NCBI GenBank assembly: GCA_937921865.1
Contig: CAKZWF010000063.1
Location: 1 to 47,125, forward strand
Direction: 5' to 3'
Length of the DNA stretch: 47,125 nt
From: an uncultured Pseudomonadales bacterium
Lineage (GTDB): Bacteria > Pseudomonadota > Gammaproteobacteria > Pseudomonadales > Azotimanducaceae
Under the pieces are notes generated by a model, which was given only the letters and a program-made list of their open reading frames with translations, searched no databases and had not been told where the DNA came from. A program made the position numbers and the translations under genes. Position 1 is the stretch's first letter. Every line of letters starts with the position of its first letter. Of this stretch, positions 8,013-16,580 are shown piece by piece.

Positions 8013-8477
8013 TCAGTGAAATTCCAACGTTTCTTCACCGCTCAATACAAACTGCTCAACGCTTCGCAGAACGACATGACCCTGATTGGTAAACACCGGT
8101 TTGTAATAGAGGCCAAGCAGCGGTGCCAGCGGCCCGAGTGCGGGCACGAAACTAAGGTGATACTGCATCAGACAGCTTGATTCGCCCGTCTCGTCGAGAG
8201 TCAGTCGCGACCAGCCGCGCTTGATGGGCCAAGAGGATTCACTGATCCCGACAAGAATCATGTGGCCCTCTTCATAGTCGATGATTTTCTGTTTGACGAC
8301 AGGTCCGCCGTAGAACTTCAGTTCGCGCTCGGAGCCCAAGCCTTCGGCGATGCCGTTGCTGACAGGCGAGTATTCCACGTAGGGGTTGTACCGGTAGTGC
8401 CCGCCGAAGTCCTTGATCACATTCCAGACCCGGTCATGCGGAACGTTCAGATTACGATGGATTTTGACATTGAACAC
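8013..8477 (-). CDS. SRPBCC (START-like) family protein
   Basis: About 154 residues of the polyketide-cyclase/dehydrase type of SRPBCC fold: an N-terminal strand and helix (FNVKIHRNLNVPHDRVWNVI), the DFGGHYRYNPYVE loop, a long curved sheet with IIDYEEGHMILV and GWSRLTLDETGE, and a C-terminal helix. Such proteins bind hydrophobic ligands in a deep pocket; no enzyme can be named. A GTG at 8477 follows GAGGGAGAG at a usable spacing and is preferred over the GTG at 8492. It lies beside the TonB receptor gene on the same strand but 120 bases downstream of it, so a shared role in uptake or processing of a lipophilic substrate is possible, not shown. Confidence 0.75.
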   Translation of the reverse strand: MFNVKIHRNLNVPHDRVWNVIKDFGGHYRYNPYVEYSPVSNGIAEGLGSERELKFYGGPVVKQKIIDYEEGHMILVGISESSWPIKRGWSRLTLDETGESSCLMQYHLSFVPALGPLAPLLGLYYKPVFTNQGHVVLRSVEQFVLSGEETLEFH

Positions 8478-8599
8478 TGCTCTCCCTCGCACGCGTCAAT
8501 GGTCTAATTGTGCGCCGCGGGTAGATGCCCGCCAAGCGAAATCGACAATCTGGTGATATCGACTTCTATCTAGAATGATCCTGCTAATTCCAAAAGGTA

Positions 8600-11065
8600 T
8601 TAACGAGTCAGCGTAAGTTCAAGTCCCCACTGTTGCCCTGGCTGGCGCACACCAAAATAGAACAGACCGGCGTTCGTCGCAGATCGGCGCCTGACTTCAT
8701 CACCGAAAGCGTCGAGCATGAAGGCGCGAAGGTTGAGTGTGCCTCTGTCCTGGCGCAAAGGCAGTTCATAACTGAGAAACAAATCTGTCCGGTGGACATC
8801 CGGCGCGGTATCTCGTTTGAGCGGATCACGCTGGCGCAGTACGGGTGAGCTGAAGTATTCGTCGCTATAGCTGTGCTGCACGCTCGCGGTGACGTTACCG
8901 CGGGAAAGCGGCCAGCGGTAGTCGGCGCCCACGTTGTAGGTCCACTCCGGCGCGCGACGCAGCTCGGCGGTATCGGAAATGTCTTCCAGTTCGCCGCTCA
9001 GCGGATTGGGGCTGAGGAAGTCATCAAACTCTGCATCGAGATAGCCGAGCGAACCGCGCAGCACCAGTCGATCAGTCAGATTGAGGACGGATTCGACCTC
9101 CACACCCCAGATGGTGGCTTCGGAGGCGTTGGCCGTGATGGTGTCTGCTTCCGGTACGCCGCCCGGACCGATGAAGGAAATGAGGCGTTCTTCCTGTTTG
9201 TCGTCATATTTGGTCAGAAATACAGTTGGGTTGAGTCGCCAGCGTCCGCCCCAGAGATCTGTACGGAAACCCAGTTCAAACGAGTCGACGGTCTCTGGAT
9301 CATAGGTGTCTCTAACGCCGACCAGCGTGCTTGCCCGGCCATCGTAGCCGCCGGAGCGGAAACCCCGGCCCCAGCTGGCGTAGCCCATGGTATCGGTGGT
9401 AAGGCTGTAGTCGGCGCTGACGCGGAAAGTCGGTTCGGACCAGGAGTCATTATCGTCGAATACAAATAGAGGCAGAATCTCGTTGCTGTCGGCATCTTGG
9501 AACCAGCGATCCATGAAGAAGTTCTTTTCTTCGTAAGACAGTCGTATGCCGCCAGTGAGGCGCAGCCGTTCGCTGACGTCGAAGTGCACTTCGCCGAAGA
9601 CCGCGTAAGCGTCCAGATCCTGCTTGGAGCGGAAAATAGCGGCCGGTTCCCCGGCGAAGAAGACGGATGGTGCTGGCGAGGCTGTGGTCAGATTGGTCGG
9701 TGGTACAGCGGGTGGTCCATCGCCATCCAGTTTGTATTGTGAGCGCAGGTAATAGAGCCCGGCGACAAAGTTGACGGGATGCGTGAACGTGCTCGATAAC
9801 CTCAGTTCCTGGCTGAACTGGAAATAGTCCTGATCACGCTCAGCCCAGAAGACGTCCCAGACATCGTCGCCGAGGAACGTCAACGGGCGCGCCCCAACGT
9901 TGGGTTCGATCAGCTTGTCATCGAGCGACAGATAACCGGTGATGGAGGTGAACTGAAGTTCCGGTGTGACGTCAACGTTAAGTTCAACGATGGTGCTCCA
10001 GTATTCCATAGAGCTTTCGAAGGGAAAGCGCGGATCCCCAAACGTGGTTTCGAAGTCATCGGACCGCTGAACGGCAAAATTGCCCGAGTAACAAGCGGAT
10101 GGATGGACGTTGCCGAACACGTCACACGTGGTCAGATCAGGAATCTCCTCTGGAATGATGCCGGCTGCGGCGCTCTCTTCGGCAGACAGGGTGAGGTCGT
10201 AGGCGCGTTCATAGTTTGAGGAATCATCCACGTAGTCGAAGGTGAACTGGGCACTGACGGTTTCACTGGCGTCCCACAACACGGATACACCGGCAGATAG
10301 CCAGTCTTGACCGTCTTCGCTGCCGTAATCTTCCAGATCAGCCGCGAGTTCTGCTTCTTTGGAGAAAGCATACAGCTTGGTTGAAAAACCGGCGCGTTTC
10401 GGCAGATTCAGCACCACGCCGAATTCCTGCCGATCGTGCTCGCCAACCCGGGCGTTCAGCTTGTAGCCGAATTCGCCGGTGGGTAGCGACCGCCGGACAT
10501 TGATCGTGCCGCCTATGGTATTGCGGCCGTACAGCGTGCCCTGCGGACCGCGCAGAACTTCGATGCTCTGGATGTCCAGCAGTTGAAGGGAGGCGGCTGT
10601 AGCAGTGCCGAGAAACATGCCGTCGATGCTCACCCCGACGGAAGACTCAAAACTTTTCTCAACCTCGGAAAAGTTTGTCCCGCGTATGGATGCGACCAGA
10701 TGGCCAGCGGTGAACTGGCCGGTGTGCAGGGTCGTGTTGGGCATGTACCGGCTGACGTCTGACAGGCTTTCCAGCGCCTGGGCTTCGACCATCTCACCGG
10801 TCACCACGGAGACCGAGACCGGGACCTCCTGGAGGATTTCTTCGCGTTTCCGAGCGGTGACTGTCATCTGTTCGAGTTCTTCCAGCGGGATAGAAAACAG
10901 ATCCTGCGTGGTCTGAGCGGCCAACGGGGTGGTCATGATCGTCAGCAGCATTGCGGTTACGGTAAACCAGATCAGCCGGTCAGCGGCAGGTCCGAGGCTG
11001 AACCCGAGAGGTTCGCAGTGCAGACTGCGAAGCCGGTGTCGGTATTGATAGAGGCATCCAGACAT
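8600..11065 (-). CDS. TonB-dependent outer-membrane receptor
   Basis: 821 residues. A hydrophobic signal segment (about residues 31-50, ending PLAAQ) is followed by a TonB-box-like stretch (EELEQMTVTARKREE), a plug domain with VPVSVSVVTGEMV, RGTNFSEVEKSF and VLRGPQGTLYGRNTIGGTINV, and a beta-barrel ending in a C-terminal aromatic/charged strand (WGLELTLTR). This is the layout of the large TonB receptor family of marine and soil bacteria that import nutrients, sterols or siderophores using the proton motive force. The 30 residues before the hydrophobic segment suggest that translation may really start further in. No TonB, ExbB or regulator is adjacent; ligand unknown. Confidence 0.9.
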   Translation of the reverse strand: MSGCLYQYRHRLRSLHCEPLGFSLGPAADRLIWFTVTAMLLTIMTTPLAAQTTQDLFSIPLEELEQMTVTARKREEILQEVPVSVSVVTGEMVEAQALESLSDVSRYMPNTTLHTGQFTAGHLVASIRGTNFSEVEKSFESSVGVSIDGMFLGTATAASLQLLDIQSIEVLRGPQGTLYGRNTIGGTINVRRSLPTGEFGYKLNARVGEHDRQEFGVVLNLPKRAGFSTKLYAFSKEAELAADLEDYGSEDGQDWLSAGVSVLWDASETVSAQFTFDYVDDSSNYERAYDLTLSAEESAAAGIIPEEIPDLTTCDVFGNVHPSACYSGNFAVQRSDDFETTFGDPRFPFESSMEYWSTIVELNVDVTPELQFTSITGYLSLDDKLIEPNVGARPLTFLGDDVWDVFWAERDQDYFQFSQELRLSSTFTHPVNFVAGLYYLRSQYKLDGDGPPAVPPTNLTTASPAPSVFFAGEPAAIFRSKQDLDAYAVFGEVHFDVSERLRLTGGIRLSYEEKNFFMDRWFQDADSNEILPLFVFDDNDSWSEPTFRVSADYSLTTDTMGYASWGRGFRSGGYDGRASTLVGVRDTYDPETVDSFELGFRTDLWGGRWRLNPTVFLTKYDDKQEERLISFIGPGGVPEADTITANASEATIWGVEVESVLNLTDRLVLRGSLGYLDAEFDDFLSPNPLSGELEDISDTAELRRAPEWTYNVGADYRWPLSRGNVTASVQHSYSDEYFSSPVLRQRDPLKRDTAPDVHRTDLFLSYELPLRQDRGTLNLRAFMLDAFGDEVRRRSATNAGLFYFGVRQPGQQWGLELTLTR

Positions 11066-11244
11066 TGGTCCGCAACTTCCTTCTACTTACCAAGAATCTA
11101 CTCCGATTCCGGGCTTTTGGCGAAGGGGAAATTCCTTTGGGATAGCGCTATGCTCGGGGCGGAGCGCGATGCTGGTTCTGCCGACACTGGGGAGGTCGCA
11201 ACAATGATCTGCGCCACGCACTTCTTAGCGGAAGCACCTGGCTG

Positions 11245-11868
11245 ATGAGTCAGCTGATGAATCGGTTGGCCCGATTCGGCGTCATTGTGGCGTTGCTGGT
11301 TTGTTCCACCGGCACTCAGGCGGCCACGATCGACAAAAAAAGGGCTTCCGACCTGAAGGCTGCCTTTCTGGCGCAGCTTACCGGATACACCGATTGGCCG
11401 AAATCGGCCGATTCAGCCGAATCGACTGCAACGCCGATCACCATCGGTGTGCTTGGCAGGGATCCGAATAGTGTGATTGGTTTGATCCGTAAGGGAATAG
11501 CCGCGCCTGGTGGTCTGTCCGCCCAAGGCCGACGCCTGCAACTGATGGATCTGAACACCTCGGCTGGAGTGCTGGATCTGTCCGAACAGCTGCAGGAGTG
11601 TGAAGTCCTGTTTCTCTCCGAGGATGCTTTTGTTCATTGGCCAGCGCTGAAACCCATGGTCGAGGCACAACCGATCCTGACAGTCGGTGAATCAGATGGT
11701 TTTGCCGAGCGTGGCGGCGTGGTGGAGTTTTATCCAGACCCGAACGTCGATCGTCTGGTCATGCGGATCAACCTGCAGGCCTTACGCCTTAGCGGAGTGG
11801 TATTGAGCGCAAAAATTCTATCGTTGAGCAACGTCGTCATCCTGGATGCGGATGCGGAAGATTTATGA
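11245..11868 (+). CDS. YfiR-family (DUF4154) periplasmic signalling protein
   Basis: 207 residues with a signal peptide ([16 protein letters not shown]) and a DUF4154 domain: [26 protein letters not shown], then [31 protein letters not shown] and a C-terminal [17 protein letters not shown]. In Pseudomonas, YfiR is a periplasmic repressor that binds the CHASE8 sensor of the diguanylate cyclase YfiN. Here its stop overlaps the ATG of a CHASE8-type hybrid histidine kinase (11865-11868, ATGA), so by analogy it probably controls that kinase. Only one cysteine is in the mature part, so the disulfide switching described for Pseudomonas YfiR would not apply within one subunit. First gene of a five-gene run. 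Confidence 0.85.
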   Translation: MSQLMNRLARFGVIVALLVCSTGTQAATIDKKRASDLKAAFLAQLTGYTDWPKSADSAESTATPITIGVLGRDPNSVIGLIRKGIAAPGGLSAQGRRLQLMDLNTSAGVLDLSEQLQECEVLFLSEDAFVHWPALKPMVEAQPILTVGESDGFAERGGVVEFYPDPNVDRLVMRINLQALRLSGVVLSAKILSLSNVVILDADAEDL

Positions 11869-14255
11869 AGATCTACGAGCGTATGAGCTTTCGCGCCAAG
11901 TTGATTCTTCAGGCCATGCTGGCCGCAACCACCGCGCTGACGTTGGCGATTTTGGTTCTCGGTGTTTACTACCTCAATGGTGCCAGAGCCGCGGTTGAGA
12001 ATGAATTGCATATGGATGCGGAACTCATCGTGCCCTATGCCCAGGCTGCCCTGGCTTTTGACGCGCAGGGGACGGCCCAGGAGAGTCTGGATATTCTCGC
12101 GAACACGCCGAGAATTCTCAGTGCGGTGATCTATGACGCGGATGGTGCAGTGTTCGCCCGCTATGTGCGCGATGACGTGGTCGCGCAGCTACCGTCAGTT
12201 GCAGAACTCGGCACGGCGAGGCGGGCGACCTATTCGACCGATGATCTCAAGCTGGTGCGACCAATTTCGATGGACGGAGCGCAGCTGGGGACGATTTATC
12301 TGCAGCGCGATCTCGGCGATATCGATGAAGCATTGCGAGGCATCGTATTGATTGGCCTGTCTGTGTTGCTGGCGGCACTGCTGCTGGCGTTGCTGACCGC
12401 AAGCTGGTTCGGCCGGCTGCAGAGCCGCCCTGTGCGTGAACTGGTCAGAGTCGCAAGAGCCTCTCATGCAGGTAATTATGGCGAGCGGGCAGACAAGCTC
12501 AGCGAAGATGAACTGGGTGGCCTGACCGATGTGTTCAATGAAATGCTCGAGAAAATTGAACGTCGCGACCGCGAGCTGTCGCTGGCACGTGATGACCTGG
12601 AGACGCGGGTGGAAGAACGGACCAGGGATCTGGCCAACTCGCGAGCCGAGCTTGAGCTTGCAAAAGACGCTGCGGAGAGCGCCAATCAGGCGAAAAGCGA
12701 ATTCCTCGCCAACATGAGTCACGAAATCCGCACCCCGATGAACGGCATCATCGGAATGTCGGAGCTGCTGGCCGCCACCGATCTGTCTGCGGAGCAATCT
12801 GAACAGCTGGCGATGATTCAGGAGTCTGCCCGATCGCTGCTGTATCTGCTCAACAGTATTCTCGATTTTTCCAAAATCGAAGCCTCCAAGCTGGAGTTGG
12901 AACACATCGAATTCAGTCTCGCTCGGTGTGTGGGTGATGCCGCAAAACTGCTCACGAGCCGAGCAGTACATAAAGGCTTGGAACTGATCTGTCGGATAGC
13001 ACCCGATATCCCGGACCGTCTGGTGGGTGATCCGGGAAGATTGCGTCAGATTCTCGTCAACCTGGCCGGTAATGCTGTGAAATTCACCGAAAGCGGGGAA
13101 GTGGTGATTGAGGTCACGCTGGCGGAAGAAACCCCCTCGGGCGACAAGCTGCGGCTCGACTTTGCGGTGCGGGATACCGGCATCGGCATTCCGGCGGAAG
13201 CCCAGGAGGGAATCTTCGACCCGTTCCATCAGGCAGACACATCTGTGACCCGTCGTTATGGAGGAACAGGTCTGGGGCTGCCGATATCTGCAGAGCTGGT
13301 GTCGATGATGGGCGGCAAAATCTGGCTCGACAGCGAGCCGGGACGCGGTTCGACATTCTATTTCACAGCGGAACTTGCGATTGCGCCAAGTCAGACCAGA
13401 AAGCTACCCCCTGAGCTGACAGCCCTGCGTGGCATGCGGGCTTTGGTGGTCGACGACAACGCGACCAATCGGCTGGTTTTCGAAGAGACGCTGACAGCCT
13501 GGAAGATGGTGCCGCAGGCAGTGTCGAGCGTGGCAGAAGCGCTGATCGCGATGCGTGACGCTCAGCTCACAGATCAACCGTTTCGACTCGCCATCATCGA
13601 CGTCATGATGCCGGACGCGGACGGCTTTGCGCTGCTCGAAGCGATTCTCGCTGAACCTTCGTTCGAAACGCCGAAAGTCATTTTTGCGTCCTCTGGGGTC
13701 AGTGCCGGCGAACGGGAGCGGGCAACCGCGCTGGGTGCCGCTCGCTACCTCGTGAAACCCGTGATGCAATCGGATCTGCTCGACGCGTTGATGGACATAT
13801 TTGCAACTACGTCGTTAGAACCTGAAATGGACAGTGAAACCGAGGCAGGACATGCGGTGGGTCTGCGGGTTCTGCTGGCAGAAGACGGCCTGATCAATCA
13901 GCGGGTCGCTGTTGGTCTGATGACAAGCTGGGGTCATGAAGTGGCAGTGGCTAATGATGGTGTGGAAACCCTGGCGGCGATGGAGAGCGGGGACTACGAC
14001 CTGGTGTTGATGGATGTGCACATGCCCAACCTGGATGGTCTGGAGGCCACCGCGGAGATTCGGCGTCGTGAGGCGGCAACCGGAGCGCACACACCTGTTA
14101 TTGCGATGACGGCCAGTGCCATGAAGGGTGATCGCGAACGTTTTCTGGCGGCAGGGATGGATGACTATCTCTCCAAACCGTTCGAACCTTCCATGCTCCG
14201 TACGATGCTCGATGAGCATGCGCCCGAATCGACGGACGACGGAAATCAATCCTGA
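11865..14255 (+). CDS. Hybrid histidine kinase with CHASE8-like sensor, HAMP, HisKA, HATPase and two receivers
   Basis: 796 residues. A first membrane helix (about 15-35), a periplasmic sensor resembling CHASE8 ([16 protein letters not shown]..., about 36-155), a second helix (about 157-177), HAMP and coiled coil lead to HisKA with His286 in [11 protein letters not shown]. The HATPase shows N (NLAGNAVKF), G1 (DTGIGIP) and G2 (GGTGLGLP) boxes. Receiver 1 has Asp579 (IIDVMMP); receiver 2 has Asp717 ([11 protein letters not shown]) and the conserved Lys of YLSKPF. All catalytic residues are present. Autophosphorylation at His286 and transfer to its receivers is expected. It is coupled to the YfiR-like gene before it and to the HPt protein after it (TGATG). 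Confidence 0.88.
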   Translation: MKIYERMSFRAKLILQAMLAATTALTLAILVLGVYYLNGARAAVENELHMDAELIVPYAQAALAFDAQGTAQESLDILANTPRILSAVIYDADGAVFARYVRDDVVAQLPSVAELGTARRATYSTDDLKLVRPISMDGAQLGTIYLQRDLGDIDEALRGIVLIGLSVLLAALLLALLTASWFGRLQSRPVRELVRVARASHAGNYGERADKLSEDELGGLTDVFNEMLEKIERRDRELSLARDDLETRVEERTRDLANSRAELELAKDAAESANQAKSEFLANMSHEIRTPMNGIIGMSELLAATDLSAEQSEQLAMIQESARSLLYLLNSILDFSKIEASKLELEHIEFSLARCVGDAAKLLTSRAVHKGLELICRIAPDIPDRLVGDPGRLRQILVNLAGNAVKFTESGEVVIEVTLAEETPSGDKLRLDFAVRDTGIGIPAEAQEGIFDPFHQADTSVTRRYGGTGLGLPISAELVSMMGGKIWLDSEPGRGSTFYFTAELAIAPSQTRKLPPELTALRGMRALVVDDNATNRLVFEETLTAWKMVPQAVSSVAEALIAMRDAQLTDQPFRLAIIDVMMPDADGFALLEAILAEPSFETPKVIFASSGVSAGERERATALGAARYLVKPVMQSDLLDALMDIFATTSLEPEMDSETEAGHAVGLRVLLAEDGLINQRVAVGLMTSWGHEVAVANDGVETLAAMESGDYDLVLMDVHMPNLDGLEATAEIRRREAATGAHTPVIAMTASAMKGDRERFLAAGMDDYLSKPFEPSMLRTMLDEHAPESTDDGNQS

Positions 14256-16570
14256 TGGACATTCGCACGAAATTGGTCCTGGCGCTGGTGTCTTCTGCGC
14301 TGCTCAGCATGCTGATGCTCGGCTATCTGATCTACCTGCTGTCGTTCGATCTTCTGCTGCAGAATTCCGGGCGCCAGCTTGATGCAATCGTCTCGAGTAA
14401 AAGCCGTGAAATCCTCCATACGATTGAACATAGACAACAGGATACCCGCCGCTTCGCAGCCGCGCTTGCTACGTTGGATCTTACTACAGCCCAGGCGGAT
14501 CAAACCGGCTTCGGAAACACTCTGAATCGCGCGATGATCAGTGCGACCAACGTGCGCTGGGCAGGCCTGTTTGACGCAGATGGTCAACTTCTCCTGACCA
14601 GCTTTGCGGATCTTGCGCCAACCGCACTGACTTCGTCAGACCCGGTTGATCAGGTGTCGGTGATCGTCAGGCAAACGCTGGCCGGTCAGCTTGAACTCGT
14701 TCATCTGGTGCGGGATGAACGGCTGGTTGCGGCCGCCTTTTCAACCGATGGGCTGCGGGAGATATGGTCTGACCGAAGTGGTCTTGGGGAAACCGGCGAT
14801 GTGCTGCTGATCGCGCCGCGTTGGATTGACGCTGAAGGTGGTGTTCAAACGGGCTATGTGCTGCTGACTCCTGGTGATTCATCCATGCCGGAGGTCGGCA
14901 CTACATCACAGGCGTCCGGGCTCATCGCAACAGCGCTGGCGGGTGGTGATGCGGACCGGCTATACAGTGATTTCGCCGGTACCCCGGTGATCGCCAGTGT
15001 CCGAGCGCTTGGCGACACCGGCTGGCGGGTGATCGTCAAGATTGACGCAGTCGAAGAATCTGCCCGGGTCGACGAGTTGCTGGCGGAGATGCGCAGTCTC
15101 GGGCTATCGCTCGGCGCGTTGGTGATATTCGTCGGCATCTTTTTCGGGGTGTACCTGTCGCGGCGTATTCGTCGACTTGCGGAAACCGTTGAGCGGGTGC
15201 GGCATGGTGAACTCGACCTGCGCGCGGAAGTTGAGGGATCCGATGAAATTGCCCTGCTTGCCCGGTCACTGAATGAATTTCTTAATCAGCTCAACCGTTC
15301 CGGCGATATTTTTCAGCTCGGCGCATTGCGGGTACTGGTGGCTGAGGATCATGCGGGGAGTCGAAAGCTGTTGAACGAGCTGTTGACCAACTGGCGGATG
15401 CGCACGCTGCTGGCTGCAGATGCTGATTCTGTGCACTCCGCAATTGATGAGGCAATAAGCGCAGACGAACCGATTCAGTTGATTGTGCTGGACGAAAGCA
15501 TGCCGGAGATGGACGGTGTTGAACTGGTCGAGCAGCTGTCGCAGCGCAAGGACTGGATACGCTGTCCAATCATTCTGTTGTCCAGGCATCCTGAACATCT
15601 CGATCTGGAGCGGCTGAAACGACTGGGCGTGGGTCACGTCGTCGAAAAGCCCGTGGTCGCGTCCGACCTGATGGAGGCGATTCTCGAAGAAATGGGCGTG
15701 TCGGCCAGTGCGATCGAATCAATTTCCGATGCCGATCTTTTCCTCAGGAAGGCTGAACCCCGGGAGGTTCTGCTGGTAGAAGACAGTCCGATCATCCAGC
15801 GGGTGACAATTGGTTTTCTGGAGCGGTGGGGTCATCGGGTCACTCTTGCGGCGAACGGTCGGGAGGCATTGGATCAGATACGCGTTAAACGATTCGATCT
15901 GATTCTAATGGATCTCGAGATGCCAGTGATGAATGGATTGCAGGCATCGCACGCTATTCGCGAAGCTGAGTCTGAGGGCGATCGGATTCCCATCATCGCG
16001 TTGACAGCCAAAGCGACCAAAGAAGATCGTGAGGATTGCATGGCCGCTGGTATGAACGAGTATGTGGCGAAACCGGTTGACCCCAGAGTGCTCTATCACT
16101 TGGTGGAAACCTATCCGTCACGACAATCGACGATCGGGACGACAGCACCCGGTGTCGGTTCCGGTGAAGAGGAGGGAACTGTGGAAACCACCGAAGCTGA
16201 TGAGGCCGACGGCAGCCAGTCTGTCGTCGACTGGCAGATTGCCCGCAAATTGACTGCCGGCGATGATTCGATTCTGGCTGAACTGGTTGGACTTTTTCCC
16301 GATGAGAGCCGCAGGCACCTCCTGGCAGCGCGCAATGCGATTGCCGCGCAGGATGCAGAGAGTTTGACCCGCGCCGCCCACTCGTTGAAGAGTGCCGCAG
16401 GTTTGTTCGCGGCAAAGACTCTGGTAGCGCTCGCGCTCGAGGTGGAGATGATGGGTAAAGCTGGTCAGATCAGTGACGCGAAAGCTCGCATGGCAGATCT
16501 CGAGGCAGCCACCAGAGCGGTTGTTGAAGCCCTGAATGAGTATTCGCCCAGTCAAGACGCTGGACTCTGA
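14255..16570 (+). CDS. Membrane protein with HAMP, two receivers and HPt but no kinase
   Basis: 771 residues. An N-terminal helix (about 10-32), an extracytoplasmic domain of about 250 residues with a dCache/double-PAS-like look (RWAGLFDADGQLLLTS, VIASVRALGDTGWRVIVKID), a second helix (about 287-305) and HAMP. Receiver 1 carries Asp413 (IVLDESMPEMDG), receiver 2 carries Asp553 (LMDLEMPVMNG) with the TAKA and YVAKPV signatures, and a C-terminal HPt domain has His709 in AAHSLKSAAGLF. No HisKA or HATPase is present between HAMP and receiver 1. It therefore needs an outside kinase, presumably the preceding gene product, and can pass phosphate on through the HPt. Its own sensor may modulate that flow. 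Start overlaps the previous stop by one base. Confidence 0.85.
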   Translation: MDIRTKLVLALVSSALLSMLMLGYLIYLLSFDLLLQNSGRQLDAIVSSKSREILHTIEHRQQDTRRFAAALATLDLTTAQADQTGFGNTLNRAMISATNVRWAGLFDADGQLLLTSFADLAPTALTSSDPVDQVSVIVRQTLAGQLELVHLVRDERLVAAAFSTDGLREIWSDRSGLGETGDVLLIAPRWIDAEGGVQTGYVLLTPGDSSMPEVGTTSQASGLIATALAGGDADRLYSDFAGTPVIASVRALGDTGWRVIVKIDAVEESARVDELLAEMRSLGLSLGALVIFVGIFFGVYLSRRIRRLAETVERVRHGELDLRAEVEGSDEIALLARSLNEFLNQLNRSGDIFQLGALRVLVAEDHAGSRKLLNELLTNWRMRTLLAADADSVHSAIDEAISADEPIQLIVLDESMPEMDGVELVEQLSQRKDWIRCPIILLSRHPEHLDLERLKRLGVGHVVEKPVVASDLMEAILEEMGVSASAIESISDADLFLRKAEPREVLLVEDSPIIQRVTIGFLERWGHRVTLAANGREALDQIRVKRFDLILMDLEMPVMNGLQASHAIREAESEGDRIPIIALTAKATKEDREDCMAAGMNEYVAKPVDPRVLYHLVETYPSRQSTIGTTAPGVGSGEEEGTVETTEADEADGSQSVVDWQIARKLTAGDDSILAELVGLFPDESRRHLLAARNAIAAQDAESLTRAAHSLKSAAGLFAAKTLVALALEVEMMGKAGQISDAKARMADLEAATRAVVEALNEYSPSQDAGL

Positions 16571-16580
16571 AGGAGTTGGT

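Noticed and set aside
12195..13229. Minus-strand frame of 344 codons
   Set aside because: Antisense to the sensor, HisKA and HATPase region of the hybrid kinase; its Gln/His-rich composition is typical of shadow frames.
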